DNA of 64,000 nt, taken from the NCBI RefSeq assembly GCF_001720165.1, contig NZ_MCRI01000001.1, forward strand, positions 248,001-312,000, written 5' to 3'. The notes beneath the pieces were generated by a model. That model had not been told where the DNA came from. It searched no databases and saw only the letters and a list, made by a program, of their open reading frames with translations. This document shows, piece after piece, positions 18,736-26,611 of this stretch (its first letter is position 1; every line of letters starts with the position of its first letter). Source of the stretch: Methylophaga muralis. Lineage in GTDB: Bacteria; Pseudomonadota; Gammaproteobacteria; Nitrosococcales; Methylophagaceae. A program made the position numbers and the translations under genes.

Positions 18736-19575
18736 TTACATGGCTTCAGCGGCTTGAATGGCTCGATTAACTAAACGACGAGTTGCACCTTTAGCATCAA
18801 AGCTTTTGATTTGATCCAGATTTACTGGGTTACCAACAATAATTACGCCACCCATTCCAGCACCAAAATGTGGTGTACATTTATAAATGTAGATGCCTTC
18901 TTCGGTAAAAGTGCGGCTGTAGTTTTCACTCATCGCAGATATCCACATCTCAGTACCTTCAGGAATCAAACCTTCCAGTGATTCGGTATTATGTGTACTC
19001 ATGTTGGTCCAAGATACCGAATCGCCCGGTGCGATAGTTACAACTAAAGGATCGTAAATCAAACCTTGAGCGGTTACGGTGTGGTTTTTAGACTCAACTG
19101 TTGCAGGTGCAGCAACTTCTGCTGGTTCTTCCGAAATTCCTGCTTCTTTGGTGACCTCTTCCAGTCTTGCTTCGGCTTCAGCTCGACCTTCAGCAGCAGC
19201 ATTTTCAGCGGCAGCAATAGCTTCATTAGCCCGCTCAGTGACACTTTGGCTTGTTTCTTGAGCAGATTCGATAGCTGTTTCAACGGCTTGGGTTGTATTC
19301 TCGACAACTTCTTCTTGTGTACGGGTTTCCAAAGCTTCTGCTTCTTGCTGCGCTGCTTCAGCAAGCTGCTCGCTGGATTCAGTTGTTTCTTCGATCTGAT
19401 TCGTTTCAGTTAGTGACTCGCCTACTTCAGTCATCTTTTCAATTACTTCAGCTGGTGAACTTGGACGGTCATAATGTTCACTGCTACCAGAAATAAAAGA
19501 TGAAACGGCAGCCACCACAAATACAGCAATGGCAATAATGATACTCACAGTAATAATTGAACGGGAATGACGCAT
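18736..19575 (-). CDS. Membrane-anchored cupredoxin with long helical stalk
   Basis: A 279-residue protein. The ATG at 19575 has GGAG six bases upstream and is preferred over a GTG at 19602. A single N-terminal membrane helix (about 7-28) is uncleaved-looking. Residues about 40-165 are very rich in Glu, Ala, Thr and Gln and predict a long coiled helix. A pseudoazurin-like blue-copper domain follows (about 170-255), with ligands His195, Cys233, His236 and Met241 in THNTES and KCTPHFGAGM. Spacing is identical to the smaller paralogue at 23128. It is probably a type 1 copper electron carrier tethered to the inner membrane and reaching into the periplasm. The stalk composition and fusion are unusual for pseudoazurins. 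Confidence 0.85.
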   Translation of the reverse strand: MRHSRSIITVSIIIAIAVFVVAAVSSFISGSSEHYDRPSSPAEVIEKMTEVGESLTETNQIEETTESSEQLAEAAQQEAEALETRTQEEVVENTTQAVETAIESAQETSQSVTERANEAIAAAENAAAEGRAEAEARLEEVTKEAGISEEPAEVAAPATVESKNHTVTAQGLIYDPLVVTIAPGDSVSWTNMSTHNTESLEGLIPEGTEMWISAMSENYSRTFTEEGIYIYKCTPHFGAGMGGVIIVGNPVNLDQIKSFDAKGATRRLVNRAIQAAEAM

Positions 19576-19710
19576 TTGACTCTCCAACAATGAAATTTTC
19601 ACCGATCATACCATCACCCTGATCCTATTTATAAGCAATTCCCGCCTTTTTCTTGACCTAGAACAATTCAAAGTCAACATTTCAAATACTTGGCTTTTTT
19701 ACAACACCCT

Positions 19711-19746
19711 CACTTAATTGCTCACTTATTCATAAGTAATTAAGTG
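19711..19746. repeat. 36-base dyad
   Basis: Outer arms CACTTAATT and AATTAAGTG are perfect inverted copies; inner arms ACTTAT and ATAAGT also pair, with a 4-base bulge on one side and a 2-base loop. It may be an operator or a hairpin in a leader. It lies about 135 bp upstream of the cupredoxin start and 410 bp upstream of the TonB receptor. Confidence 0.6.
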
Positions 19747-20085
19747 TTTTACTAACAAATAAAAGGGCATTACTCCTGAATATCTGTGCGCAAGTTCCCA
19801 AAAATACCTTACAAAAATTAACAAATTTCTATTTTTTCGTAGCATTTAAACAACAAAGCGTATTATTTTTTTCATTGAAACAACAAGTTACAGATTAGTT
19901 TGTATACAACCAGATAGATGGCTAAATATAACCACCATTTGATACCTGCACTAAAAAGACCTTTATTTAAAAGGCCTCAGAAGAAATAAACGAACAAACC
20001 AAAACGGTTGTTTATAACCACACAAAAATATCGTGATTTATCGCATTAAAATCCTTCCATTTCTCTCTGTGAAATTCATTGTTTT

Positions 20086-20098
20086 AGGAATTTTTCCT
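20086..20098. promoter_or_regulatory. Palindrome AGGAA-N3-TTCCT
   Basis: A 13-base perfect palindrome 59 bp before the TonB-receptor start. The same half-sites and spacing occur at 23630-23642 upstream of the small pseudoazurin gene. It is a candidate shared operator; the binding protein is unknown. Confidence 0.4.
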
Positions 20099-20157
20099 AT
20101 ATGAAGCTGAATTCGCTAAAGCTAGATTTCATGGGCTTTTTACAACTGGAGAGAGAA

Positions 20158-22338
20158 ATGAACCTAAAACCAAAAATACTCAGCACAGCGATAATGTCTT
20201 CGCTGATGTTGATGCCATACGCAGCCATAGCTGAAGAAGATGCAATCGACACTGGAAGAATGACGGTTACCGGGATCCTTCCGGATAACCTTGAAGCAGT
20301 ATCAGGCTCTTATAGTATTATCGACGAAGAATATCTAGAGTCACGCCGTCCGGTATCCGTAAACGAACAATTAAGAACTGTACCAGGTGTGATGGTTGTT
20401 CCTGATGGCAGCATGAGTTTTGATTTAAATATCGGTATTCGTGGTCAAAACCCACGCCGTAGCGCCAAAACGATGGTGATGGAAGATGGAATGCCGTTGC
20501 AATTAGCGCCTTACGTTGATCCCGTCAATCATTACTCTCCACCATCACAAGTATTAAGTCGCGTTGAAGTTGTTAAAGGTGCTGGACAAATTTTATATGG
20601 ACCACAAACCTTAGGTGGCGCAGTCAACTTTCTCACAAAACCTGTACCCCGTAATGGTGAGATAGAAGGCAGCGTAACTTCCGCTTTTGGTAATCAGGAT
20701 TATCGCTTATTACATGGTAGCGTCGGCTTCGGTAACGAAATTGGTGGCGTGATGTTTGACTTCACCCAGAACAAAGGTGATGGCATCTTCAAGGGCGGTG
20801 AGTTTGATGTAAGAGATTATCGCTTTAAAGGCGAGCTGAATATCACTGATCGCCAAACCCTTGGTTTAAAACTTACTCATACACGTGATCGCCGTAATCA
20901 AACCGAGAATTACCTTACGATTGATGAATATGATCGCGATCCATTCAGACACCCAACTGTTGATCTGGATGAGTGGGAACAGGATCGTGACTCGATTCAA
21001 TTAACCCATGCGTTTGAAGTTAACGACCGCTTAACGATTAATTCACAAGCTTATTACACGGATGTATTCCGCAATGGTCTTCGTGCATCCAATACTGGTA
21101 GGCCTGATGCAGATGGTGTGTCATGGTCAAGGCTTCGCCGCTGTAATGGCAGCGACAGCCTACGAGTCGATCAAGTTGATGACGTAGGCGTTTGCGGTGG
21201 TCGACATGCGCCACGTCAATATTACTCCTGGGGGCTTGAAACTAGCGCAGACTTTGCTCATACCTTATTCGGTCTTGAGAATGACGCGATTGTCGGTATC
21301 CGTTATCACGAAGATACCGCTGTCCGTAAACAAGTATTTGCTGAAAATGCCGCTGAACGTAAAAACTATAATTTAGCACTGGCGAATAATTCATTCACTC
21401 ATGAAACACTGAAAGCTCAAGCGACATCCTACTACGCTCAAAACACGACATTTATTGGCGATTGGGCTGTAACACCAGGGTTCCGAGTGGAACATATCCG
21501 CAGCAGCGATACCAACAACATTAGCGGGGAACGCGGTAGCGACAGCGATACTGAATTCCTGCCTAGCATCGGCGTGGCCTGGAATGGTATTGCTAATACC
21601 ACCGTATTTGCCGGGGTACATAAAGGCATGTCACCTGCACGCGCCAATCGTGACTCAAGCATCCAATCTGAAACAGATGCAGAACAAAGCGTTTTGTATG
21701 AAGTTGGTTTCCGAAATGCGTCATTCACTGGTATTAGCTTTGAAACAACGCTATTCCACAATCGTATTAAAGACACCATCATTGACTACGGTGACTTTTT
21801 TGCCAATGGTGGCAAGAGCCAACAAACCGGTCTTGAAGTCGCTGGTCGTGCAAACTTTGGTGAAATTTTCAACACTACCAATAACTTCTACATCTCTGGT
21901 GCATACACACATATTCCTCAAGCCAAGTATAAGAGCACCGTTTTGGTAGATGATGGAGATGAAATCGATATCAGCGGTAACCGCATGCAGTACTCACCTC
22001 GCAACCTGTTGAATCTTGACTTTGGTTACGAACATGTCAGTGGTTTTGATGCTCGCATCGGTGTGCAACACGTTGGCAAACAGTTTGTTGATGACGTTAA
22101 CACCCGCGATGAAATTCGAGATGATCCGAGACCAGATCGTCGCACAGGCGTATCAGGCATCATTCCTAGCTACACTATTTGGAATGCTACTGTTAACTAC
22201 CGTGTACAAAATACTGGTGTGACATTGTTTGCCAGTGTCGAAAACTTGTTTGATAAACAATATCTGGCAAGTCGTACCGAGGGTAAATTACCAGGTCGTG
22301 AACGTCTGTTCTTCGGCGGTATTACTTACGACTTTTAA
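20158..22338 (+). CDS. TonB-dependent outer-membrane receptor
   Basis: A 726-residue receptor. The ATG at 20158 is preceded by GGAGAGAGAA and gives a signal peptide cleaved after AIA (residue 25); an upstream in-frame ATG at 20101 lacks these features. The mature N-terminus carries a TonB-box-like region (RMTVTG), a plug domain (about 40-160; IRGQNPR, MEDGMPLQ, VEVVKGAGQILYGPQTLGGAVNF) and a 22-strand-type barrel ending in an aromatic residue (GGITYDF). The plug resembles FecA-type ferric citrate receptors, but there is no N-terminal signalling domain and no fecIR or transporter genes nearby. The substrate could be a ferric siderophore or another metal complex; the copper-protein neighbours make a metal ligand plausible. 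Confidence 0.9.
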   Translation: MNLKPKILSTAIMSSLMLMPYAAIAEEDAIDTGRMTVTGILPDNLEAVSGSYSIIDEEYLESRRPVSVNEQLRTVPGVMVVPDGSMSFDLNIGIRGQNPRRSAKTMVMEDGMPLQLAPYVDPVNHYSPPSQVLSRVEVVKGAGQILYGPQTLGGAVNFLTKPVPRNGEIEGSVTSAFGNQDYRLLHGSVGFGNEIGGVMFDFTQNKGDGIFKGGEFDVRDYRFKGELNITDRQTLGLKLTHTRDRRNQTENYLTIDEYDRDPFRHPTVDLDEWEQDRDSIQLTHAFEVNDRLTINSQAYYTDVFRNGLRASNTGRPDADGVSWSRLRRCNGSDSLRVDQVDDVGVCGGRHAPRQYYSWGLETSADFAHTLFGLENDAIVGIRYHEDTAVRKQVFAENAAERKNYNLALANNSFTHETLKAQATSYYAQNTTFIGDWAVTPGFRVEHIRSSDTNNISGERGSDSDTEFLPSIGVAWNGIANTTVFAGVHKGMSPARANRDSSIQSETDAEQSVLYEVGFRNASFTGISFETTLFHNRIKDTIIDYGDFFANGGKSQQTGLEVAGRANFGEIFNTTNNFYISGAYTHIPQAKYKSTVLVDDGDEIDISGNRMQYSPRNLLNLDFGYEHVSGFDARIGVQHVGKQFVDDVNTRDEIRDDPRPDRRTGVSGIIPSYTIWNATVNYRVQNTGVTLFASVENLFDKQYLASRTEGKLPGRERLFFGGITYDF

Positions 22339-22443
22339 TCAGCTTCAACGTTGACGGAGACGGTATGCAGAACATGTTTTAAATATGTAACAAAAACAGC
22401 CATTTCTCCCAGATTTGCTGTTTCTGCATCACTATTGCCGACA

Positions 22444-22472
22444 AGCCCATCTCTTAAAGATGGGCTTTTTTT
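22444..22472 (+). terminator. Terminator of the TonB-receptor gene
   Basis: A perfect 9-bp stem AGCCCATCT / AGATGGGCT with a CTTAA loop is followed by a T-run at 22466-22472, 105 bp after the receptor stop. Confidence 0.9.
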
Positions 22473-22476
22473 GCAC

Positions 22477-22511
22477 AAAAAAACCCACCTGAAAAGGTGG
22501 GTTTAGGTTTT
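22477..22511. terminator. Bidirectional terminator
   Basis: A perfect 10-bp stem AAACCCACCT / AGGTGGGTTT with loop GAAA is bordered by an A-run on one side and T-rich sequence on the other, so it can act for the receptor gene and for the converging gene at 22591. Confidence 0.85.
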
Positions 22512-22590
22512 TTGTTGGAATTTTAGGCTTGGCTTTTACTACTGAACTTGCGACCTAATAATCCTATAAAGCATGACTTAATTAATTAAA

Positions 22591-22974
22591 TTAAGACTCA
22601 CCCATCTTGCTTATGGTTTTGATGACTTCCATATACGCTTCTCCATGCTTTTGGACTGCATCAGCGTCATACTTTTCAGACGCCAAATGAACTTCTTCCA
22701 GTGTCGCGGCTAACTTATCCAATTCTTCATTAATTTTCGCCAGTGCATTTTCCAAGGTGTAAGTCAGTTCGTGTACTTTCGTCACATCATCTGCTGACAT
22801 GGAATCTTTTTTGAGCAAGGTTTCCAACCGATGATTATAACGTTTGAAGTGGGTAACCGCCTCTTCCAATGTTTCTACAGATTCACCTTTAAAATGCTCT
22901 ACCGTTTCTGCTTTTGCCATTGTTGCCACACCAAAACTTAATGCGGCAGCTGCAAGATAATTAAAAACTTTCAT
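22591..22974 (-). CDS. Small helical periplasmic protein (DUF6746-like)
   Basis: A 127-residue protein with a cleavable signal peptide (residues 1-22, ending AKA). The mature part is all-helical in appearance, with long amphipathic stretches (VHELTYTLENALAKINEELDKL, shortened here: ELTYTLENAL is characteristic). I recognise the pattern as the DUF6746 family. Its four-helix look recalls cytochrome b562, but a matching Met/His haem-ligand pair cannot be assigned with confidence. Ribosome site AGGGG precedes the ATG. It is monocistronic: terminators lie downstream, and a palindrome (22991-23005) sits right before the gene, which suggests individual regulation. Function unknown. Confidence 0.75.
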   Translation of the reverse strand: MKVFNYLAAAALSFGVATMAKAETVEHFKGESVETLEEAVTHFKRYNHRLETLLKKDSMSADDVTKVHELTYTLENALAKINEELDKLAATLEEVHLASEKYDADAVQKHGEAYMEVIKTISKMGES

Positions 22975-22990
22975 TTTGACCCCTAAACGT

Positions 22991-23005
22991 TAATAAGAAT
23001 TATTA
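22991..23005. promoter_or_regulatory. Palindrome TAATAA-N3-TTATTA
   Basis: A perfect 15-base dyad 17 bp ahead of the start codon of the small helical protein. The AT-rich composition is loosely like Fur-family operators, but it does not match a Fur consensus well. Confidence 0.35.
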
Positions 23006-23072
23006 CCATATAATAACGAGCACCGTTATAGCAACTTAAATGTGGATGACAATCCCAAAAACAAGGGACATA

Positions 23073-23110
23073 AAAAAACCTCCCGTCATGACAACGGAAG
23101 GTTTTATCTT
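23073..23110 (-). terminator. Terminator of the pseudoazurin gene
   Basis: AAAACCT-CCCGT and ACGG-AAGGTTTT form a stem with one unpaired base; the minus strand then runs into a T-rich tract. It lies 18 bp after the stop at 23128. Confidence 0.8.
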
Positions 23111-23127
23111 AAGAAAAAATTTCAGGG

Positions 23128-23550
23128 TTACATCGCTTCGGCTTCTTTGATCGTCTGCCGAACAATCCGGGCTTCCCCACCGGACACCTCGGCTGCTTTG
23201 ATATCGTCAAGATTTACAGGCTCTCCAACAATCACCGCACCGCCCATAGCTACCCCGATATGGGGAGTACATTTGTAAACATAAATACCTTCTTGTTCAA
23301 AGGTATGCTGATAATTTTCACCCATAGGCGAATTAATTTTTTCCGTTCCTTCGGGTACTAAACCATCAATCGTTTCAACATTATGAGTAGGCATATTCTC
23401 CCAACGAACGGTATCACCCGGTGCAATTTTCACAACTAATGGCGTAAATTTCATACCTTCAGCAGTGACAACATGCGTTTCAGCAAATGCCGATTGAGCC
23501 ATAAAAAGTAGCGCTGCAGGAATTGTTAAAGCAAGTTTAGTTTTCGGCAT
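23128..23550 (-). CDS. Pseudoazurin-family blue copper protein
   Basis: A 140-residue periplasmic type 1 copper protein. The signal peptide covers residues 1-23 (ending AFA). The cupredoxin fold has ligands His56 (PTHNVE), Cys94, His97 and Met102 (KCTPHIGVAM), with the same Cys-His-Met spacing as pseudoazurins. A C-terminal helical tail ending AEAM is shared with the stalked paralogue at 18736, indicating duplication. Pseudoazurins carry electrons to nitrite or nitrous oxide reductases or amine dehydrogenases, but no such enzyme is encoded here. A terminator follows, and a palindrome lies 80 bp upstream. Confidence 0.92.
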   Translation of the reverse strand: MPKTKLALTIPAALLFMAQSAFAETHVVTAEGMKFTPLVVKIAPGDTVRWENMPTHNVETIDGLVPEGTEKINSPMGENYQHTFEQEGIYVYKCTPHIGVAMGGAVIVGEPVNLDDIKAAEVSGGEARIVRQTIKEAEAM

Positions 23551-23629
23551 ATAGCCTCCTGTACAGTAAATTTTAGTTATTGGAACAAATGCTGAACTGA
23601 GTAAATAATAAATAAATTTTTACACTACC

Positions 23630-23642
23630 AGGAAATATTCCT
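23630..23642. promoter_or_regulatory. Palindrome AGGAA-N3-TTCCT, second copy
   Basis: A 13-base dyad 80 bp upstream of the small pseudoazurin start, matching half-sites and spacing of the element before the TonB receptor. The surrounding 23551-23802 gap has no gene that I can see. Confidence 0.4.
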
Positions 23643-23802
23643 TAATCCAAGGTTATGACCTGACGAATAACGGCATGTTCCCTAATTGATTTATAAAAGA
23701 TTTATACGATTTTATGGTGGGAGTTTTTCCTGACCTGAGCATTAACCTATGTTAATTAAATTTTGCAGCACAAATCAAAGGCTTTTAATCGTTATTCGTT
23801 TC

Positions 23803-24227
23803 TTAGCAAATGTCATCATGCTTAAAGAAACTGCTTATTTGGAAAATTAAAAAACCCATAGCTGAGAGTACGATAGCAATCTCATAGCGTGCATATGCAA
23901 CAGACAACCCGATAGCTCCCGTTAACCATATTCCAGCAGCACTGGCAGTGCCATTCACGCCACTATTATTTTTCATAATGGCGCCACCACCAATAAACCC
24001 CATCCCGGTGATAATGCCATACATAACCCTGCTTCTGGATCATCGCCACTGTAGACCTCTCTAGCAACCAACATGAAGGCACAACAGGCGATACATACTA
24101 ATGGATACGTTCGCATTCCAGCGCCTTTGGCCTTGTATTCACGATTTAAAGCCATCGGTAAAGCCAATACAAATGCAATCCCAAGCTGATAAGAGTGATA
24201 CCAAATAAGACCAAAATTGATATCCAT
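23803..24227 (-). pseudogene. MgtC/SapB family membrane protein, frameshifted
   Basis: Two overlapping minus-strand frames together form one MgtC/SapB protein of about 140 residues. The first (24227 down) gives FGLIWYHSYQLGIAFVLALP, ALNREYKAKGAGMRT and EVYSGDDPEA. The second continues with VMYGIITGMGFIGGGAIMK, GTASAAGIWLTGAIGLSVAYARYE and a final helix. The family normally reads DPEARVxxGIxTGxGFLGxG, so the junction near 24027-24031 lacks one base (an A before GGGTTATG would restore AR-VMYG). It is either a real inactivating mutation or a sequencing error. The family includes acid- and Mg-related membrane proteins of uncertain function. It lies 57 bp after the AI-2E-type gene on the same strand. 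Confidence 0.8.
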
Positions 24228-24284
24228 AGATAAATCCCGCTTTAATCAAAGCTAGATTTGTATCAAAAATTTAAATAGGTTTAC

Positions 24285-25361
24285 TTAACTTGAAGCAAAT
24301 TGCGATTTTAAACTTCGAGGCCAAGCCGTTACTAACGCCTTCAATAGTGTTGCCAGTGGAATAGCAAAGAAGATCCCCCAAAACCCCCAAATTCCGCCAA
24401 AGAACAACACAGCCAGAATAATTGAAACCGGATGCAGATTAACCGCTTCTGAGAACAGTATAGGTACCAGCACATTACCATCTAAGGCTTGGATGATGCC
24501 GTAGGCCAACAGCACGTAGGCAAATTCTTCTGTAAGACCAAAGTGAAAACCTGCAACTGCAGCTACAGGCAATGTTGCAACGGCTGCACCAATAAAAGGA
24601 ATTAATACTGAAAAGCCGACGATAACAGCCAATAAAGCGGAATACGGCAAACCAAACCAAGCAAAAGTAATAAACGCCACGGTGCCCACAATAATGATCT
24701 CGACCACCTTGCCACGAACATAGTTGGCGATCTGGCCATCCATCTCATTCCAGATCCGACTCATCAAGCCGCGTTTTTCCGGCATCATGGATAAAATAAA
24801 ACCCACCAGCTTTTCACGATCTTTGAGCATGAAAAATACCAGAATTGGCACCAGAACCAGATAAACAATTAACCCAATCACGTTGCCAAGTGATGATAAG
24901 GACAAAGTCAGTGCACGCTGACCATACATACTCAGTTCTCTTGCCATCATTGAAATCCAGTTTTGAATTTCGTCCGGGGTTATCAGGGTTGGATATTGAG
25001 CCTGAAGCTCATCTAACCATTGCTGCCCACTGGTCAGCATTCTCGGCGTTTCCAGTACCAGATTGACTAACTGATTCCACAACAGCGGCATCAACAGGAA
25101 AGCCAAAGCCAGCATTACCCCAACAAACCCGAGAAATACTATCGCCACGGCAATCATTTCCGGAACATGCCTTCTGGTTAGCATATTCACTACACCCTGC
25201 AATAAAAAAGCGATAACCAAAGCTGTGAAAAAAGGCGCCAACATGCCACCCAACCAAATGATGGCAGCAAAGCCTATGATCAGAACAATCAGTAAAATGA
25301 CCGCTTCTTCATCAGAAAAATATCTTTCTGCCCAATTTTTGAAAACAGCTCGCAATGTCAT
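24285..25361 (-). CDS. AI-2E family (PerM-type) permease
   Basis: A 358-residue inner-membrane protein of the AI-2E transporter / PerM family. There are about seven to eight hydrophobic helices: two at 22-65, one at 72-95, then after a soluble-looking stretch (100-150) the remaining helices. The conserved C-terminal block reads ALLAVIVGFSVLIPFIGA, QALDGNVLVPILFSEAVNLHP and a final FAIPLATLLKA. Members move autoinducer-2, Na+ or other solutes and the substrate cannot be inferred here. The frameshifted mgtC-like gene follows 57 bp downstream. Confidence 0.9.
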   Translation of the reverse strand: MTLRAVFKNWAERYFSDEEAVILLIVLIIGFAAIIWLGGMLAPFFTALVIAFLLQGVVNMLTRRHVPEMIAVAIVFLGFVGVMLALAFLLMPLLWNQLVNLVLETPRMLTSGQQWLDELQAQYPTLITPDEIQNWISMMARELSMYGQRALTLSLSSLGNVIGLIVYLVLVPILVFFMLKDREKLVGFILSMMPEKRGLMSRIWNEMDGQIANYVRGKVVEIIIVGTVAFITFAWFGLPYSALLAVIVGFSVLIPFIGAAVATLPVAAVAGFHFGLTEEFAYVLLAYGIIQALDGNVLVPILFSEAVNLHPVSIILAVLFFGGIWGFWGIFFAIPLATLLKALVTAWPRSLKSQFASS

Positions 25362-25510
25362 ATCTGTTTTGGTCCTGTTCTTCGTCTTTGATAATGTCTG
25401 TTACTATTTTGGCATACCCCAATAACTCTTGTGGCGTATTAAGCTCGCTTAAATATCATCTTTAAGGAACTATCCTTTAAGGTATTGTTCATTAACTGCA
25501 TTCACTAATC

Positions 25511-26596
25511 ATGCGAATAAACATGTTGAAATCATTTTCGTCAAATAACCTGCGAGGTTTTAGTTTCGTTTTACTGCTCATCAGTCAAACCAGTCTTGCA
25601 GCAACCCCGGTAAGTGTCAGTAAACCGATAGTATCAGAATCAACCGAAACCCTTACTTTATCAGGCTCCTTAACAGCTGAGCGTAGAGCCTTACTTTCAC
25701 CTCGCGTGGATGGGCTGGTTAAAGAGGTTCTGGTAGATGCCGGCTATCAAGTGAAACAAGGCGACATTCTGCTACGCCAGGATGCGGCCATTGCCAGACA
25801 GCAACTAGAACAGGTCAAAGCGGCGACCAATGAAGCACAAGCTGCGGCTAATGAAGCCGAACGCTTGGTAGAGGAAGCTAAACGTCTGCGTGGTGATAAT
25901 TATATTTCTGCATCAGAACTGGCTAATCGTGAATCTAACTTTATGTTGAGTCAGGCTGCTCTTGCCGCAGCCCAAGCCATGCAAAATACCACTGCCGAGC
26001 AACTGCGTCGCCATGAATTACCGGCCCCGTTCAGCGGCGTTATCAGCGCCAAAATGACCGAAGTGGGAGAATGGGTTAATCGAGGCACTCAAGTACTGGA
26101 ATTAGTTGCTCTGGAGCCTGTGAGACTGGATGTGAATGTGCCTCAAGAACGTTTTTCTGAAATAACCACGCAGACACGGGTAGAAATTTTGCCTGATGCA
26201 CTGCCTTCACGAAAACTTTCCGGAAAAATTACTGCTTTAGTTCCTGTAAGCAATGCCCAAGCCCGTTCGTTTTTAGTCCGTATCGTGGTGGATTCAGAGG
26301 ATGTAACTTTATTGCCCGGTACCTCCGCCAGTGCTGTCATTTATATCGGTGGCGACAAAGCCAAGGGCTTTCTTGTACCGCGTGATGCCGTTTTACGTCA
26401 CCCTGATGGCGGTCGAAGTGTCTTTGTGATCGATAGCAACAACCGGGCGCAACGTCGCAGTGTCAATGTGGGAAGCGATAGTTCTGAGGGCATTATTATC
26501 ACCGATGGTCTAACGGCTGAAGATTTAGTAGTGGTTCGTGGTAATGAGGTACTTCGCGACAACGATGAAGTTGAAATCGTCAGTGATGCTAGATAA
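25511..26596 (+). CDS. RND efflux periplasmic adaptor (second system)
   Basis: A 361-residue membrane-fusion protein. The N-terminal hydrophobic segment ends TSLAATP and is probably a cleaved signal peptide; no lipobox Cys is present, unlike the adaptor at 14215. Lipoyl halves VDGLVKEVLVDAGYQVKQGD and LPAPFSGVISAKMTEVGEWV flank a hairpin rich in Ala, Glu and Gln (about 95-160). Start could be 25511 or the in-frame ATG at 25523; neither has an obvious ribosome site. It is 15 bp ahead of its permease and has no adjacent regulator or outer-membrane channel. Confidence 0.9.
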   Translation: MRINMLKSFSSNNLRGFSFVLLLISQTSLAATPVSVSKPIVSESTETLTLSGSLTAERRALLSPRVDGLVKEVLVDAGYQVKQGDILLRQDAAIARQQLEQVKAATNEAQAAANEAERLVEEAKRLRGDNYISASELANRESNFMLSQAALAAAQAMQNTTAEQLRRHELPAPFSGVISAKMTEVGEWVNRGTQVLELVALEPVRLDVNVPQERFSEITTQTRVEILPDALPSRKLSGKITALVPVSNAQARSFLVRIVVDSEDVTLLPGTSASAVIYIGGDKAKGFLVPRDAVLRHPDGGRSVFVIDSNNRAQRRSVNVGSDSSEGIIITDGLTAEDLVVVRGNEVLRDNDEVEIVSDAR

Positions 26597-26611
26597 GGGA
26601 ATTCAACGCAC

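Larger units (their letters stand above)
19576..20157. other. Long AT-rich divergent intergenic region
   Basis: About 580 bp separate the divergent stalked-cupredoxin and TonB-receptor genes. I see no coding frame or RNA gene. It holds a strong dyad (19711-19746), a weak FNR-like sequence TTGAC-CTAG-AACAA (19653-19666), a small CCTTT/AAAGG hairpin near 19962-19976 and the AGGAA-N3-TTCCT palindrome (20086-20098). The size and density of dyads suggest a complex regulatory region for both genes. Confidence 0.6.

Noticed and set aside
19066-19413. Cys/Phe/Ser-rich plus-strand frame opposite the stalked cupredoxin.
   Set aside because: It is the antisense of the low-complexity Glu/Ala stalk, whose codon bias creates open frames on both strands.
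19653-19666. FNR box upstream of the stalked cupredoxin.
   Set aside because: TTGAC-CTAG-AACAA has two mismatches to the consensus and no positioned -10; kept only as a weak note.
22366-22390. A short stretch after the TonB receptor resembles the start of the thioredoxin-like gene at 59457 (ATGCAGAA-ATGTTT with a Shine-Dalgarno-like leader).
   Set aside because: The frame stops after five codons and similarity ends within about 23 bases; most likely coincidence.
24010-24040. Programmed frameshift in the mgtC-like gene.
   Set aside because: No slippery heptamer or downstream structure is evident; a simple deletion or sequencing error explains it better.
25460-25480. Third copy of the AGGAA palindrome before the second RND adaptor.
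   Set aside because: AAGGA-N4-TCCTT has different half-sites and spacing.
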